NCBI GenBank assembly: GCA_900538885.1
Contig: UQAI01000036.1
Span: 1-14,644 of the forward strand
Direction of reading: 5' to 3'
Origin: an uncultured Mollicutes bacterium
GTDB lineage: Bacteria; Bacillota_I; Bacilli_A; ML615J-28; CAG-313
DNA: 14,644 nt
Part shown: positions 7,750 through 14,451 of the stretch, piece by piece
Numbering within the stretch: the first letter of the stretch is position 1
Layout of the letters: the number at the start of each line of letters is the position of its first letter
Program-made: the position numbers and the translations under genes
Notes under the pieces: model-generated
The model's database searches: none
Seen by the model: the letters and a program-made list of their open reading frames with translations, nothing else
Told to the model about the DNA's origin: nothing

Positions 7750-8648
7750 TGAATAAAGTTATAATTATCACAGGCCCCACAGGAACCGGAAAAACAAAAC
7801 TATCTATCGAAGTTGCAAAAAAATATCATACTGAAATTATTAATGGTGATGCTTACCAAGTCTATAAAAATATGGATATTTTAACGGCCAAAGTTACAAA
7901 TGAGGAAAAGCAAAACATACCTCATCATTTGTTTGACATTAAAGAACCCACGGAAGAATACTCTGTGGCTGAATATCAACAAAATGTTAGAAACCTAATT
8001 TCTGAATTTGAAAATAGAAACTTAATCCCTTTAATTGTCGGAGGTAGTGGTTTATATTTAGATAGTGTGATCTATGATTACGATTTTAGTAAAGTAGGTA
8101 GAAACAACGAGACAGAAACAAAATATTGTAATTTAACTAATGAGGAACTTCATAAAATTCTTGAAAGCTTAAATACAGAGGCAGCTCTTAAAATTCACAT
8201 GAATAACCGCAAACGCGTGCTCAGAGCCATTGAACTTGCTGAAGACAATGCTATAGTAACCAAGTTTAATAATCGACTATTGTATGATCCTTTAATTATC
8301 TTTTTAAATGAGGACCGTGATAAATTGTATAATGCCCTAAACAAACGAGTTGATAAAATGATAGAAGAAGGATTACTAGATGAAGTAAAAGAATTATCAT
8401 TAATGAATTTAAGTAAGACTGCGCAAAAAGCAATAGGGTATAAAGAGTTTATTGCCTATTTTAATGGAGAAAAATTATTGGATGAATGCGTTGATGAAGT
8501 CAAAAAAAATACAAGACACTATGCAAAAAGACAAATTACATGGTTTAAAAATAAACCTAATATTACAATATTAGACATTAACCGTGATGATTTTCAAGAA
8601 ACCATTAATAAAGCATTTAACATAATTGATAATTTTTTTAAAAAATAA
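7749..8648 (+). CDS. miaA: tRNA dimethylallyltransferase MiaA
   Basis: Transfers the dimethylallyl group of DMAPP to N6 of A37 in tRNAs that read UNN codons. The product is 299 residues, slightly short for the family (about 300-315). The P-loop is GPTGTGKT (9-16). NGDAYQVYKNMDILTAK (32-48) aligns with the usual NGDSMQ(V/I)Y...DIGTAK, GGSGLYLDS (98-106) is conserved, and NRKRVLRAIE (153-162) and TRHYAKRQITWFK (255-267) hold the tRNA and catalytic arginine/lysine residues. Two deviations from the common form stand out: Ala35 for the usual Ser, and Leu45 in DILTAK for the usual Gly. Neither position is the catalytic Asp34. The gene overlaps mutL by one base (TAATG), a common mutS-mutL-miaA arrangement, and ends at a terminator. 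Confidence 0.95.
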   Translation: MNKVIIITGPTGTGKTKLSIEVAKKYHTEIINGDAYQVYKNMDILTAKVTNEEKQNIPHHLFDIKEPTEEYSVAEYQQNVRNLISEFENRNLIPLIVGGSGLYLDSVIYDYDFSKVGRNNETETKYCNLTNEELHKILESLNTEAALKIHMNNRKRVLRAIELAEDNAIVTKFNNRLLYDPLIIFLNEDRDKLYNALNKRVDKMIEEGLLDEVKELSLMNLSKTAQKAIGYKEFIAYFNGEKLLDECVDEVKKNTRHYAKRQITWFKNKPNITILDINRDDFQETINKAFNIIDNFFKK

Positions 8649-8670
8649 AGTCCCATAGGGGACTTTTTTT
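8648..8670 (+). terminator. Rho-independent terminator after miaA
   Basis: AAGTCCC (8648-8654) pairs with GGGACTT (8659-8665) around ATAG, followed by T through 8670. The hairpin begins within the miaA stop codon. It closes the mutS-mutL-miaA transcript. Confidence 0.85.
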
Positions 8671-8714
8671 CTAATTATCAAACCAGCTGAATATAATGTA
8701 ATGGTGAAGAAAAA

Positions 8715-9638
8715 ATGCGAAAAAAAGGATTATTACTATTATCATTAATCGCATACAGTCTTTTGATGATAGGAATAGTTAAAGTAAAAATATACAAATA
8801 TGAAAATAGTTCTTATGCAATTAATAGTAAAGCTATTAATTTCTCAATCGATGCAACGAGTGCAATTGTATATAATGCAAGTAGTAAGGAAATATTATAT
8901 CAAAAAAATTGTCATACAAAATTACTTCCAGCATCCATTACTAAAATTTTAACATGCATAACAGCTCTTGAAAATTATGAATTAGATGATTACGTTTATG
9001 TAACATCTGAAATGATTAACACAATAGGATCCAAAATATATTTAATGCCAGGTGATTATGTGAAAGTAGAAGACCTACTCCTTGGCTTAATGTTAAATTC
9101 TGGAAACGACGCAGCGAAGGTACTTGCTATGCATCTATCTGGAAAAGAAAATGATTTTATTCAGTTAATGAATAAATTAGCTATTAAAATAGGTATGACA
9201 GACTCAACCTTTAACAATCCATCAGGACTAGATAATGAAACTCTTAATTATACGACTGCCTATGACATGGCCATCCTTACAGCTTATGCAATAAGAAACA
9301 AAGAATTTAGGAGAATATTTGGAACCAAAGCAAAAGTCGTTGAACTTGAAAATCATTTTTTATATTTACACCATAAACATAAGTTAGTACAGCACTATAA
9401 CTATGTTTTAGGTGGTAAAACTGGATATACAGAAAAAGCTGGACGTACTTTAGTTACTGTATATAATAAGAACAATACTGATATTATTGTAGTAACTCTT
9501 GGTGCGCATAATGACTGGCAAATCCATCAAAACTTCTATCAGTTATTTTTTGAAGCAAAAAATCTAAATACAAATATTTTAACAAACTATTACATAAAAC
9601 CCGCTTTAGAGCGTTTGAGAGGTAAAAAAGATGATTAA
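8715..9638 (+). CDS. dacB: D-alanyl-D-alanine carboxypeptidase, DacB-like, lacking the C-terminal domain
   Basis: Penicillin-binding D,D-carboxypeptidase (peptidase S11) that removes the terminal D-Ala of peptidoglycan stem peptides. All three active-site motifs are present: SITK (Ser74, Lys77), SGN (129-131) and KTG (235-237). The N-terminus (residues 4-24) is a hydrophobic signal or anchor segment, so the enzyme acts outside the membrane. At 307 residues it lacks the C-terminal beta-rich domain and amphipathic helix of full-length DacB/DacF (about 380-390). The order dacB-spmA-spmB-rluB is that of B. subtilis, where DacB (PBP5*) sets cortex cross-linking, so dacB fits better than dacF. GGTGAAG lies 5-11 bases before the ATG. 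A TATAAT at 8692-8697 could be a -10, but no good -35 is seen, and a sporulation sigma factor is possible. The last 8 nt overlap spmA. Confidence 0.85.
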   Translation: MRKKGLLLLSLIAYSLLMIGIVKVKIYKYENSSYAINSKAINFSIDATSAIVYNASSKEILYQKNCHTKLLPASITKILTCITALENYELDDYVYVTSEMINTIGSKIYLMPGDYVKVEDLLLGLMLNSGNDAAKVLAMHLSGKENDFIQLMNKLAIKIGMTDSTFNNPSGLDNETLNYTTAYDMAILTAYAIRNKEFRRIFGTKAKVVELENHFLYLHHKHKLVQHYNYVLGGKTGYTEKAGRTLVTVYNKNNTDIIVVTLGAHNDWQIHQNFYQLFFEAKNLNTNILTNYYIKPALERLRGKKDD

Positions 9639-10221
9639 TTATGTTTGGAGCGCTCTCTTAATTGCTGGTGTGATTATTAGCATCTTTACAGGAAAGATAA
9701 ATGAGATGGGAAATATAATTCTAAATTCTTCAAATGAAGCTTTCGAGATATTTTTTAATGTAGCCTTGATTATTCTTTTTTGGGGTGGAGTTTTCAATAT
9801 AGCAATTGAAAGTGGATTAATTAAAAATTTAACGAAGTTTCTTAGAAAGCCATTGCTAAAACTTTACCCAGAACTTAAAGCAGATGATGTCGCATTAGAA
9901 TACATTTGTTCAAACATTATTGCTAATCTTTTAGGCTTAGGTTCAGCAGCAACTCCTCTAGGTTTAAAAGCATTTGAAGAATTACAAAAAATTAATCCTC
10001 ACAAAGAAAAGCCTTCCCGTAGTATGGTTACTTTCATCATAATGAATGTTAGTTCATTTACATTATTTCCTACAACTATTCTTGGTATTAGAACGATGTA
10101 TAAGGGAAATAATGATGTTTCTTTGTTAACCTTAATGATTATTGGAACTTTAGTATCTTCACTTTCAGCAATTCTTTTAGATCGTATAGTATATTTGATA
10201 GGTAGGAAAAAAGAAAAATGA
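9631..10221 (+). CDS. spmA: Spore maturation protein A
   Basis: Multi-pass membrane protein with the nucleoside-recognition (Gate) domain. In Bacillus and Clostridium, SpmA and SpmB are needed for full dehydration of the spore core and heat resistance; the transported substrate is not established. The 196-residue length is normal. Typical segments are the N-terminal MINYVWSALLIAGVI, LFWGGVFNIAIESGLI (around 50-65), LGLGSAATPLGLKAFEELQ (around 106-124) and SSFTLFPTTILGIR (around 146-159). The start overlaps dacB by 8 nt, with GAGAGG (9615-9622 region) as ribosome binding site. The stop is TGA, the only one in the window, and the next in-frame codon is TAG. The stop overlaps the spmB start as ATGA. 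Confidence 0.93.
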   Translation: MINYVWSALLIAGVIISIFTGKINEMGNIILNSSNEAFEIFFNVALIILFWGGVFNIAIESGLIKNLTKFLRKPLLKLYPELKADDVALEYICSNIIANLLGLGSAATPLGLKAFEELQKINPHKEKPSRSMVTFIIMNVSSFTLFPTTILGIRTMYKGNNDVSLLTLMIIGTLVSSLSAILLDRIVYLIGRKKEK

Positions 10222-10715
10222 TAGTTATTGTCTTTTATATTATGTTTATAGTCATATATGGCCTATTTAAAAGAGTTAATACTTTTGATGCGTTTGGAAG
10301 AGGTATTGAAAATAATTTTAGTACTTTAAAAAATATCTTTCCAACTATTATGGTATTAATAATTGCTATAAATGTTTTTGTAAATAGTGGAATTGTAGAA
10401 ATAATTAAGGATATTTTTCCAAATACATTCTTCGCACCAGAACTTTTTATGCAAGCATTTCTTAGGCCAATCTCTCATAGTTCAGCTCTAGTCATGATGA
10501 TAAAGACCTTTGAAAGTTATGGCGTGGACTCTTTACCTGGCAAAATTGCTTCCATTTTACAAGGATGTAATGATACAACCATTTATATCATCGCATTATA
10601 CTTTGGAAGCATAAAAATGACTAAAATCGGAAAAACTTTGAAAATTGGACTGTTAAATGACCTTATAACGTTTATTTTTGTATTTGTACTTTGTTATCTA
10701 TTTTATAACAAATAA
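10218..10715 (+). CDS. spmB: Spore maturation protein B
   Basis: Partner of SpmA in spore core dehydration, an integral membrane protein with a Gate domain. It is 165 residues, a little shorter than the B. subtilis protein (about 178). Recognisable parts are an N-terminal membrane helix, then KRVNTFDAFGRGIE (19-32), FMQAFLRPISHSSALVMM with the conserved RP near residue 88, and the polar GCNDTTIYIIALYFGS segment (122-137) typical of SpmB. A final hydrophobic helix follows. It begins with an ATGA overlap with spmA, and AAGAAAAA upstream is a poor ribosome binding site, so translation is probably coupled. No clear terminator follows before the rluB promoter. Confidence 0.92.
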   Translation: MIVIVFYIMFIVIYGLFKRVNTFDAFGRGIENNFSTLKNIFPTIMVLIIAINVFVNSGIVEIIKDIFPNTFFAPELFMQAFLRPISHSSALVMMIKTFESYGVDSLPGKIASILQGCNDTTIYIIALYFGSIKMTKIGKTLKIGLLNDLITFIFVFVLCYLFYNK

Positions 10716-10766
10716 AAATGCGAAAATACCCCCCAAATTACCCTTAAATATATATTACTATTTTAA
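10716..10766 (+). other. Spacer between spmB and the rluB promoter, with a C6 tract
   Basis: No gene or convincing terminator hairpin is visible between the spmB stop and the rluB promoter. It contains a run of six C (10729-10734) in the context TACCCCCCAA, resembling TACCCCCAA at 3-11 and GACCCCCAA at 32-40, then an AT-rich stretch. Confidence 0.4.
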
Positions 10767-10795
10767 TTGCAAAAAAATGTCAAATTTGGTATAAT
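10767..10795 (+). promoter_or_regulatory. Sigma-A promoter of rluB and the PAP2 gene
   Basis: TTGCAA (10767-10772), a 17-bp spacer and TATAAT (10790-10795), with an extended -10 TG at 10787-10788. This is the best promoter in the window. The start point would be near 10802, giving a leader of about 30 nt before the rluB ATG. It shows that rluB is expressed separately from the spore genes upstream. Confidence 0.85.
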
Positions 10796-10831
10796 ATAGT
10801 TAATAAAATTGATAATTTGAGGGAGGAAAAA

Positions 10832-11605
10832 ATGGAAAGGATACAAAAAAGAATTGCTGAAAGCGGCGTTTCTTCAAGAAGAAAGGCCGAGGAATTGATT
10901 TTAGAAGGTAGAGTAAAAGTTAATGGTGTAGTGGTTGACACATTAGGTATGAAAGTAGGACCTAGAGATGAGATAACTTTAGATGATGTTTTATTAGTTA
11001 GAGTTCAAAAATTATATTACGCAATGAACAAACCACGCGGTATAATTTCGACATGTAATGATGAACATAATCGAACTACTGTCATTGACATTTTACCAGA
11101 AGAACTTAAAAATGAACGGTTATTTCCAGTTGGAAGACTTGACTACGATACAAAAGGAGTTTTGTTGCTAACTAATGATGGAGACTTCATGAATCAAATG
11201 GTAGGGCCTAATAGTGGAATACAAAAAGAATATTTAGTTAGAATTAAAGGCATTATCAATAATGATGAATTGACAAAATTAGAAAAAGGTGTTAAAATTA
11301 ACGGACGAATGACCCTTCCATCAATTGCTGAAATAGAAAGTATTGATCGTAAAAATAATTCATCATTAGTTAGAATCACGATAACCGAAGGCATGTATCA
11401 TCAAATTAAAGAAATGTTTACAGCAATCGGTCACGAAGTAAAAAGATTAACCCGTGTTAGATTTGGTAATATCGTAATTGATGACCTACAAGAAGGTGAA
11501 GTTCGTAGTTTAACAATTCAAGAAGTTAAAAAACTTTATGATTTAGCTAAACGTAGTAAAGTTATCAAGAAGGAGCGTCTGGACAACGTCCGTGTGTATT
11601 ACTAA
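10832..11605 (+). CDS. rluB: 23S rRNA pseudouridine synthase, RsuA/RluB/E/F family
   Basis: Converts a specific 23S rRNA uridine to pseudouridine (position 2605 for RluB). The 257-residue product has an N-terminal S4 RNA-binding domain (1-60, RIQKRIAESGVSSRRKAE) and the synthase domain with GRLDYDTKGVLLLTNDG (101-117), where Asp104 is the catalytic aspartate. The start is the ATG at 10832, because GGGAGG (10821-10826) is correctly placed before it; an in-frame TTG at 10817 would place that site inside the gene. The late motif reads EGMYHQIKEMF (186-196), closer to the RsuA form than to the NRQVRRMF of most RluB. The assignment to RluB therefore rests on the gene order after spmB, as in B. subtilis. 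The stop shares one base with the next gene. Confidence 0.88.
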   Translation: MERIQKRIAESGVSSRRKAEELILEGRVKVNGVVVDTLGMKVGPRDEITLDDVLLVRVQKLYYAMNKPRGIISTCNDEHNRTTVIDILPEELKNERLFPVGRLDYDTKGVLLLTNDGDFMNQMVGPNSGIQKEYLVRIKGIINNDELTKLEKGVKINGRMTLPSIAEIESIDRKNNSSLVRITITEGMYHQIKEMFTAIGHEVKRLTRVRFGNIVIDDLQEGEVRSLTIQEVKKLYDLAKRSKVIKKERLDNVRVYY

Positions 11606-12507
11606 TGTCTTTAAATAATTTTGTGGAATTTGAGCTCAAAATAATGGATTGGATTAACCGATTAGGAAATAAATTTTTCGACATTTTCTTTTACTTAATA
11701 AGTGAATTTGGTGGTCCAATTATTATAATTGCAGCCATTGGAATAATGTATTGGTGTTTTAATAAAGAAAAAGGTGAAAGACTAGCTTATGCAACTATTA
11801 CCTCAGTATGCCTTAATGGGGTCTTGAAAAGTTTTGTCAATCGAAAAAGACCTTTTGAACACACAGGAAAAGAACATTTGCGTAGACTAAAAGATTCACC
11901 ACTTTCAGATGGTGCTACTGGAACAAGTTTTCCTAGTGGTCATTCTCAAAATGCAGGTTCTATTTATACAACAATTGCTCTACAGTACAAAAAGAAGTGG
12001 ATTCTGAGCGTTTGTATTATTTTTCTTGTACTAATACCAATTTCACGCCTTTACCTGGGGGTTCATTTTCCAAGTGATGTAATTGTTGGTCTTTCTTTAG
12101 GTATTATTATCGCAATCGTTTCATACTTTTTACTTAACAAATTTTGGAATCGTAAAATGATAATATACCTATTAACTATTCTTATATTTACTCCATTTAT
12201 TTGTTTGCCTATTGCTGATCACGGCTTTGCTCAAGGATATGGGCTTTTGATTGGTTTTGTAGGTGGAGTGTTCGTTGAAAATAAATGGATAAATTTTACA
12301 AACGATGTTCCTCCCCTAAAAAAAATAATAAGATTATTAGTCGGTATCTTACTGGTTGGTAGTTGCTTTGTATTAACTAGACTTATCCCAGATCATATTA
12401 GACATATTAAAATTATTACAATCATTGTCTACGGACTTACCTCGTTTGTAGCGATAGGAATTGTTCCATTTACATTCAAAAGTACTAGACATCCTAATGG
12501 AATTTAG
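11605..12507 (+). CDS. PAP2-family membrane phosphatase
   Basis: Integral membrane phosphatase of the PAP2/acid phosphatase superfamily, likely acting on a lipid phosphate or undecaprenyl/phosphatidylglycerol phosphate at the outer membrane face; the substrate cannot be told. The three catalytic motifs are complete: Kx6RP (Lys75, Arg82-Pro83), PSGH (110-113) and SRx5Hx3D (Ser147-Arg148, His154, Asp158). The catalytic histidines are His113 and His154. Of 300 residues, the last 120 form further membrane segments (about 177-195, 205-222, 240-258, 268-287) beyond the PAP2 core. The start overlaps rluB by one base (TAATG), so it is read from the same mRNA. A terminator follows directly. Confidence 0.88.
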   Translation: MSLNNFVEFELKIMDWINRLGNKFFDIFFYLISEFGGPIIIIAAIGIMYWCFNKEKGERLAYATITSVCLNGVLKSFVNRKRPFEHTGKEHLRRLKDSPLSDGATGTSFPSGHSQNAGSIYTTIALQYKKKWILSVCIIFLVLIPISRLYLGVHFPSDVIVGLSLGIIIAIVSYFLLNKFWNRKMIIYLLTILIFTPFICLPIADHGFAQGYGLLIGFVGGVFVENKWINFTNDVPPLKKIIRLLVGILLVGSCFVLTRLIPDHIRHIKIITIIVYGLTSFVAIGIVPFTFKSTRHPNGI

Positions 12508-12538
12508 AGTAAACAAGCAATTGTTTACTTTTTTTTAC
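12508..12538 (+). terminator. Rho-independent terminator after the PAP2 gene
   Basis: AGTAAACAA (12508-12516) pairs perfectly with TTGTTTACT (12521-12529) around a GCAA tetraloop, followed by T to 12537. It starts at the base after the stop codon. The DNA palindrome also lies about 10 bp upstream of the -35 of the next promoter. Confidence 0.88.
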
Positions 12539-12567
12539 TTGCTTTTTTTATAATTTTTAGGTATAAT
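12539..12567 (+). promoter_or_regulatory. Promoter of the Fic-like / PHP gene pair
   Basis: TTGCTT (12539-12544), a 17-bp spacer and TATAAT (12562-12567). The start point would fall near 12574, only about 9 bases before the ATG at 12583, so the mRNA would have a very short leader with GGTGA (12574-12578) at its 5' end. Confidence 0.65.
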
Positions 12568-12582
12568 AATTATGGTGATTTT

Positions 12583-13650
12583 ATGAATAATTTTGAAGCT
12601 TTAAGTCAGTATATGATTCCAAGCAATATTTTAATGAAAATGCTGGAAGTATACAAAAATATAGGACAAAATAAATATTTAGAAGAAGAACTCGGCGATG
12701 CAAAATATTATTTAATAGAACAAAATTTAGAAAGAGAAACCTTCATTATTGCTAGCATTTTAAATCTAAATATTTCCGATAATCGTATGCGGTTAATCAT
12801 AACCAAGAATTCAAATCCAACTAACCAAGAAGAAAAAATTCTACTTGGAATTAAGGAAGTTTTAAAAATAATCCAAAAAGACGCACCAGAACATACATTC
12901 AACGGTAGTGACATTTTAGGGTATTTAAATCGAATTTTTGGAAAAAACTCGCACAAATTCAGTAATAAAAACTATGATGAGTTACTTGGAGTTCGTAGTA
13001 AACTAACTAAACCAGTCAGTATGCGTCTTTCATACGAGAAAATGCTTGAGAATTATCATCTTAATGTAACGAAAGAATCTTTTGAAAAATTGTATTTATC
13101 AATAACCGCTTATTTGGAAATGGATTTAATGAAACCATATTCAGATCATAATGAACTAGCTAGTTTACTTGCTTTATACTACATGTTGATAAGATCTAAT
13201 GTAAATGTTTTTTACTATATTGGCTTTTTTGAAAAAAATTTAAACAATAAAGATAGTTGGAATAATGAAAAAAGATTAAGTTTTATTAATTTTCCAACGA
13301 GTCATCTTCAATTAAATGGCTTGATTAATCTAATTTTTGATATGATTGTAAGTTCATACCAGGAGTTGAAAGCAATAATTCGAGAAAAAAGTTTCGATAA
13401 ACGCATGTATAAAGGTGATGGAATTGAACAAACAATTGCCCGATTACCTAGTACCTTCTCTAAGGAAGATATAAGGGCATACCATCCTGATGTAAGTGAT
13501 TCAACAATAAATCGTGCTTTATTTAAACTAAGAGATGAAAATTATATAATGCCACTAGGAAAGGGAAGAAGTGCAAGATGGGTCAAACTAGTAAAAGATA
13601 ATAGCCCAAAAGACATTTTTGGATACAATTATGATGAAAATGAAAAGTAA
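12583..13650 (+). CDS. Degenerate Fic-domain protein with C-terminal winged helix
   Basis: A 355-residue protein with the layout of Fic-wHTH proteins: an N-terminal helical region (1-100), a Fic-like helical core (about 150-265) and a winged helix-turn-helix (about 285-337, FSKEDIRAYHPDVSDSTINRA... ending LGKGRSARWVKL). The segment AYLEMDLMKPYSDHNELASLLALYYML (176-202) aligns without gaps to the Fic active site region (...IHPFxDGNGRxxRLL...). But the catalytic His is Lys184, both glycines are His189 and Glu191, and the Arg is Leu192; only Pro185, Asp188 and Asn190 remain. The inhibitory (S/T)xxxEG helix also seems to lack its Glu (SILNLN, 58-63). AMPylation is therefore unlikely, and a DNA-binding regulatory role is inferred. 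It overlaps the PHP gene by about 20 nt. The Fic assignment rests on motif alignment by eye. Confidence 0.7.
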   Translation: MNNFEALSQYMIPSNILMKMLEVYKNIGQNKYLEEELGDAKYYLIEQNLERETFIIASILNLNISDNRMRLIITKNSNPTNQEEKILLGIKEVLKIIQKDAPEHTFNGSDILGYLNRIFGKNSHKFSNKNYDELLGVRSKLTKPVSMRLSYEKMLENYHLNVTKESFEKLYLSITAYLEMDLMKPYSDHNELASLLALYYMLIRSNVNVFYYIGFFEKNLNNKDSWNNEKRLSFINFPTSHLQLNGLINLIFDMIVSSYQELKAIIREKSFDKRMYKGDGIEQTIARLPSTFSKEDIRAYHPDVSDSTINRALFKLRDENYIMPLGKGRSARWVKLVKDNSPKDIFGYNYDENEK

Positions 13651-14443
13651 TTATCATACACATACATATTTATGTAGACATGCTGAAGGAAAGCCTATTG
13701 ATTATGTTAAAATTGCTAATGATTTTGGCTATCATACTATAGGAATAACTGATCATGGACCACTAATTCAACAAATAAAAAACCAAATAATAAGTCGCCG
13801 AATGAGTTTTAGTGAATATTATGATCTTTACCTTCCTCAACTTGAGGAGGCCAAAAAGGCCTATCCAAATATTCACGTATTAAAAGGCTTAGAACTTGAA
13901 TATTTTGAGGAAATGAAAGAATATTACCCTAAATTTTTAGAACAATTAGATTACCTAGTATTGGGGCAACATTTTATTCATCATCAAAATAAAATCGTAA
14001 GTATTTATAGTGATGAAATTGATGCTGAAGCAATCAAGTCTTATGAGAAAGGTGTTATCAAAGCTATTGAAACAGGGTATTTCAAAATTTTAGCCCATCC
14101 AGATCTTTATTGTTGGACCTATAATAGATGGGACGAAACTGCTATTTCCGTAGCGAAATCAATAATTTCCACCGCAATCAAAAATAACGTTTATTTAGAA
14201 ATTAATGCTAATGGTATCAGAAACTGCAACCGTAAAGAACATAAATATCTTTTAAATAACGGACATGTAAGTTATAGCTATCCGAAATATGAATTTTGGA
14301 AGCTTGCTAAAGAAATGGATGCAAAAGTTATTATTGATGATGATGCTCATTTTTTTAAACATATGAATGACAACGCAACGCAAGAAGCAATCAAACTCGC
14401 AGAAGAGTTGCAAATCGAAATTTTGAATAAGATTGATCTATAA
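13631..14443 (+). CDS. PHP-domain phosphoesterase, HisJ-like (histidinol-phosphatase family)
   Basis: Metal-dependent hydrolase of the PHP superfamily, in the HisJ/HisK histidinol-phosphate phosphatase branch. The metal ligands are complete: YHTHT (His9, His11), ITDHG (Asp41, His42), GLELEYF (Glu88/Glu90), LGQHF (His114), AHPDLY (His156) and DDDAHF (Asp238, His240). The 270-residue length matches B. subtilis HisJ (268). No histidine biosynthesis gene is near, so the true substrate is open; many such stand-alone family members are named histidinol-phosphatase without proof. The start is uncertain. ATG codons lie at 13631, 13634 and 13640, all inside the end of the Fic-like gene, with only a weak GGA at 13621 upstream. 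An in-frame TTG at 13619 has no support. It is probably translated by coupling. Confidence 0.82.
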   Translation: MMKMKSNYHTHTYLCRHAEGKPIDYVKIANDFGYHTIGITDHGPLIQQIKNQIISRRMSFSEYYDLYLPQLEEAKKAYPNIHVLKGLELEYFEEMKEYYPKFLEQLDYLVLGQHFIHHQNKIVSIYSDEIDAEAIKSYEKGVIKAIETGYFKILAHPDLYCWTYNRWDETAISVAKSIISTAIKNNVYLEINANGIRNCNRKEHKYLLNNGHVSYSYPKYEFWKLAKEMDAKVIIDDDAHFFKHMNDNATQEAIKLAEELQIEILNKIDL

Positions 14444-14451
14444 CCCTTCTC

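Noticed and set aside
8666..8700. Sigma-E-like promoter before dacB (AATATAAT at 8690-8697)
   Set aside because: The -10 is partly compatible with both sigma-E and sigma-A, but no -35 of either class is convincing, so no promoter is called.
9608..9618. AGAGCGTTTGA inside the dacB 3' end, matching the first 11 bases of the dispersed repeat
   Set aside because: It lies in coding sequence (residues LERLRG region) and nothing after it matches the repeat, so chance is the simplest explanation.
10817..10831. TTG start for rluB giving five extra residues
   Set aside because: The extension would read through the GGGAGG ribosome binding site, which is correctly placed for the ATG at 10832.
13619..13630. 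TTG start for the PHP gene
   Set aside because: It has no ribosome binding site and adds residues before the usual N-terminus of the family; the ATG at 13631 (or 13634) is preferred.
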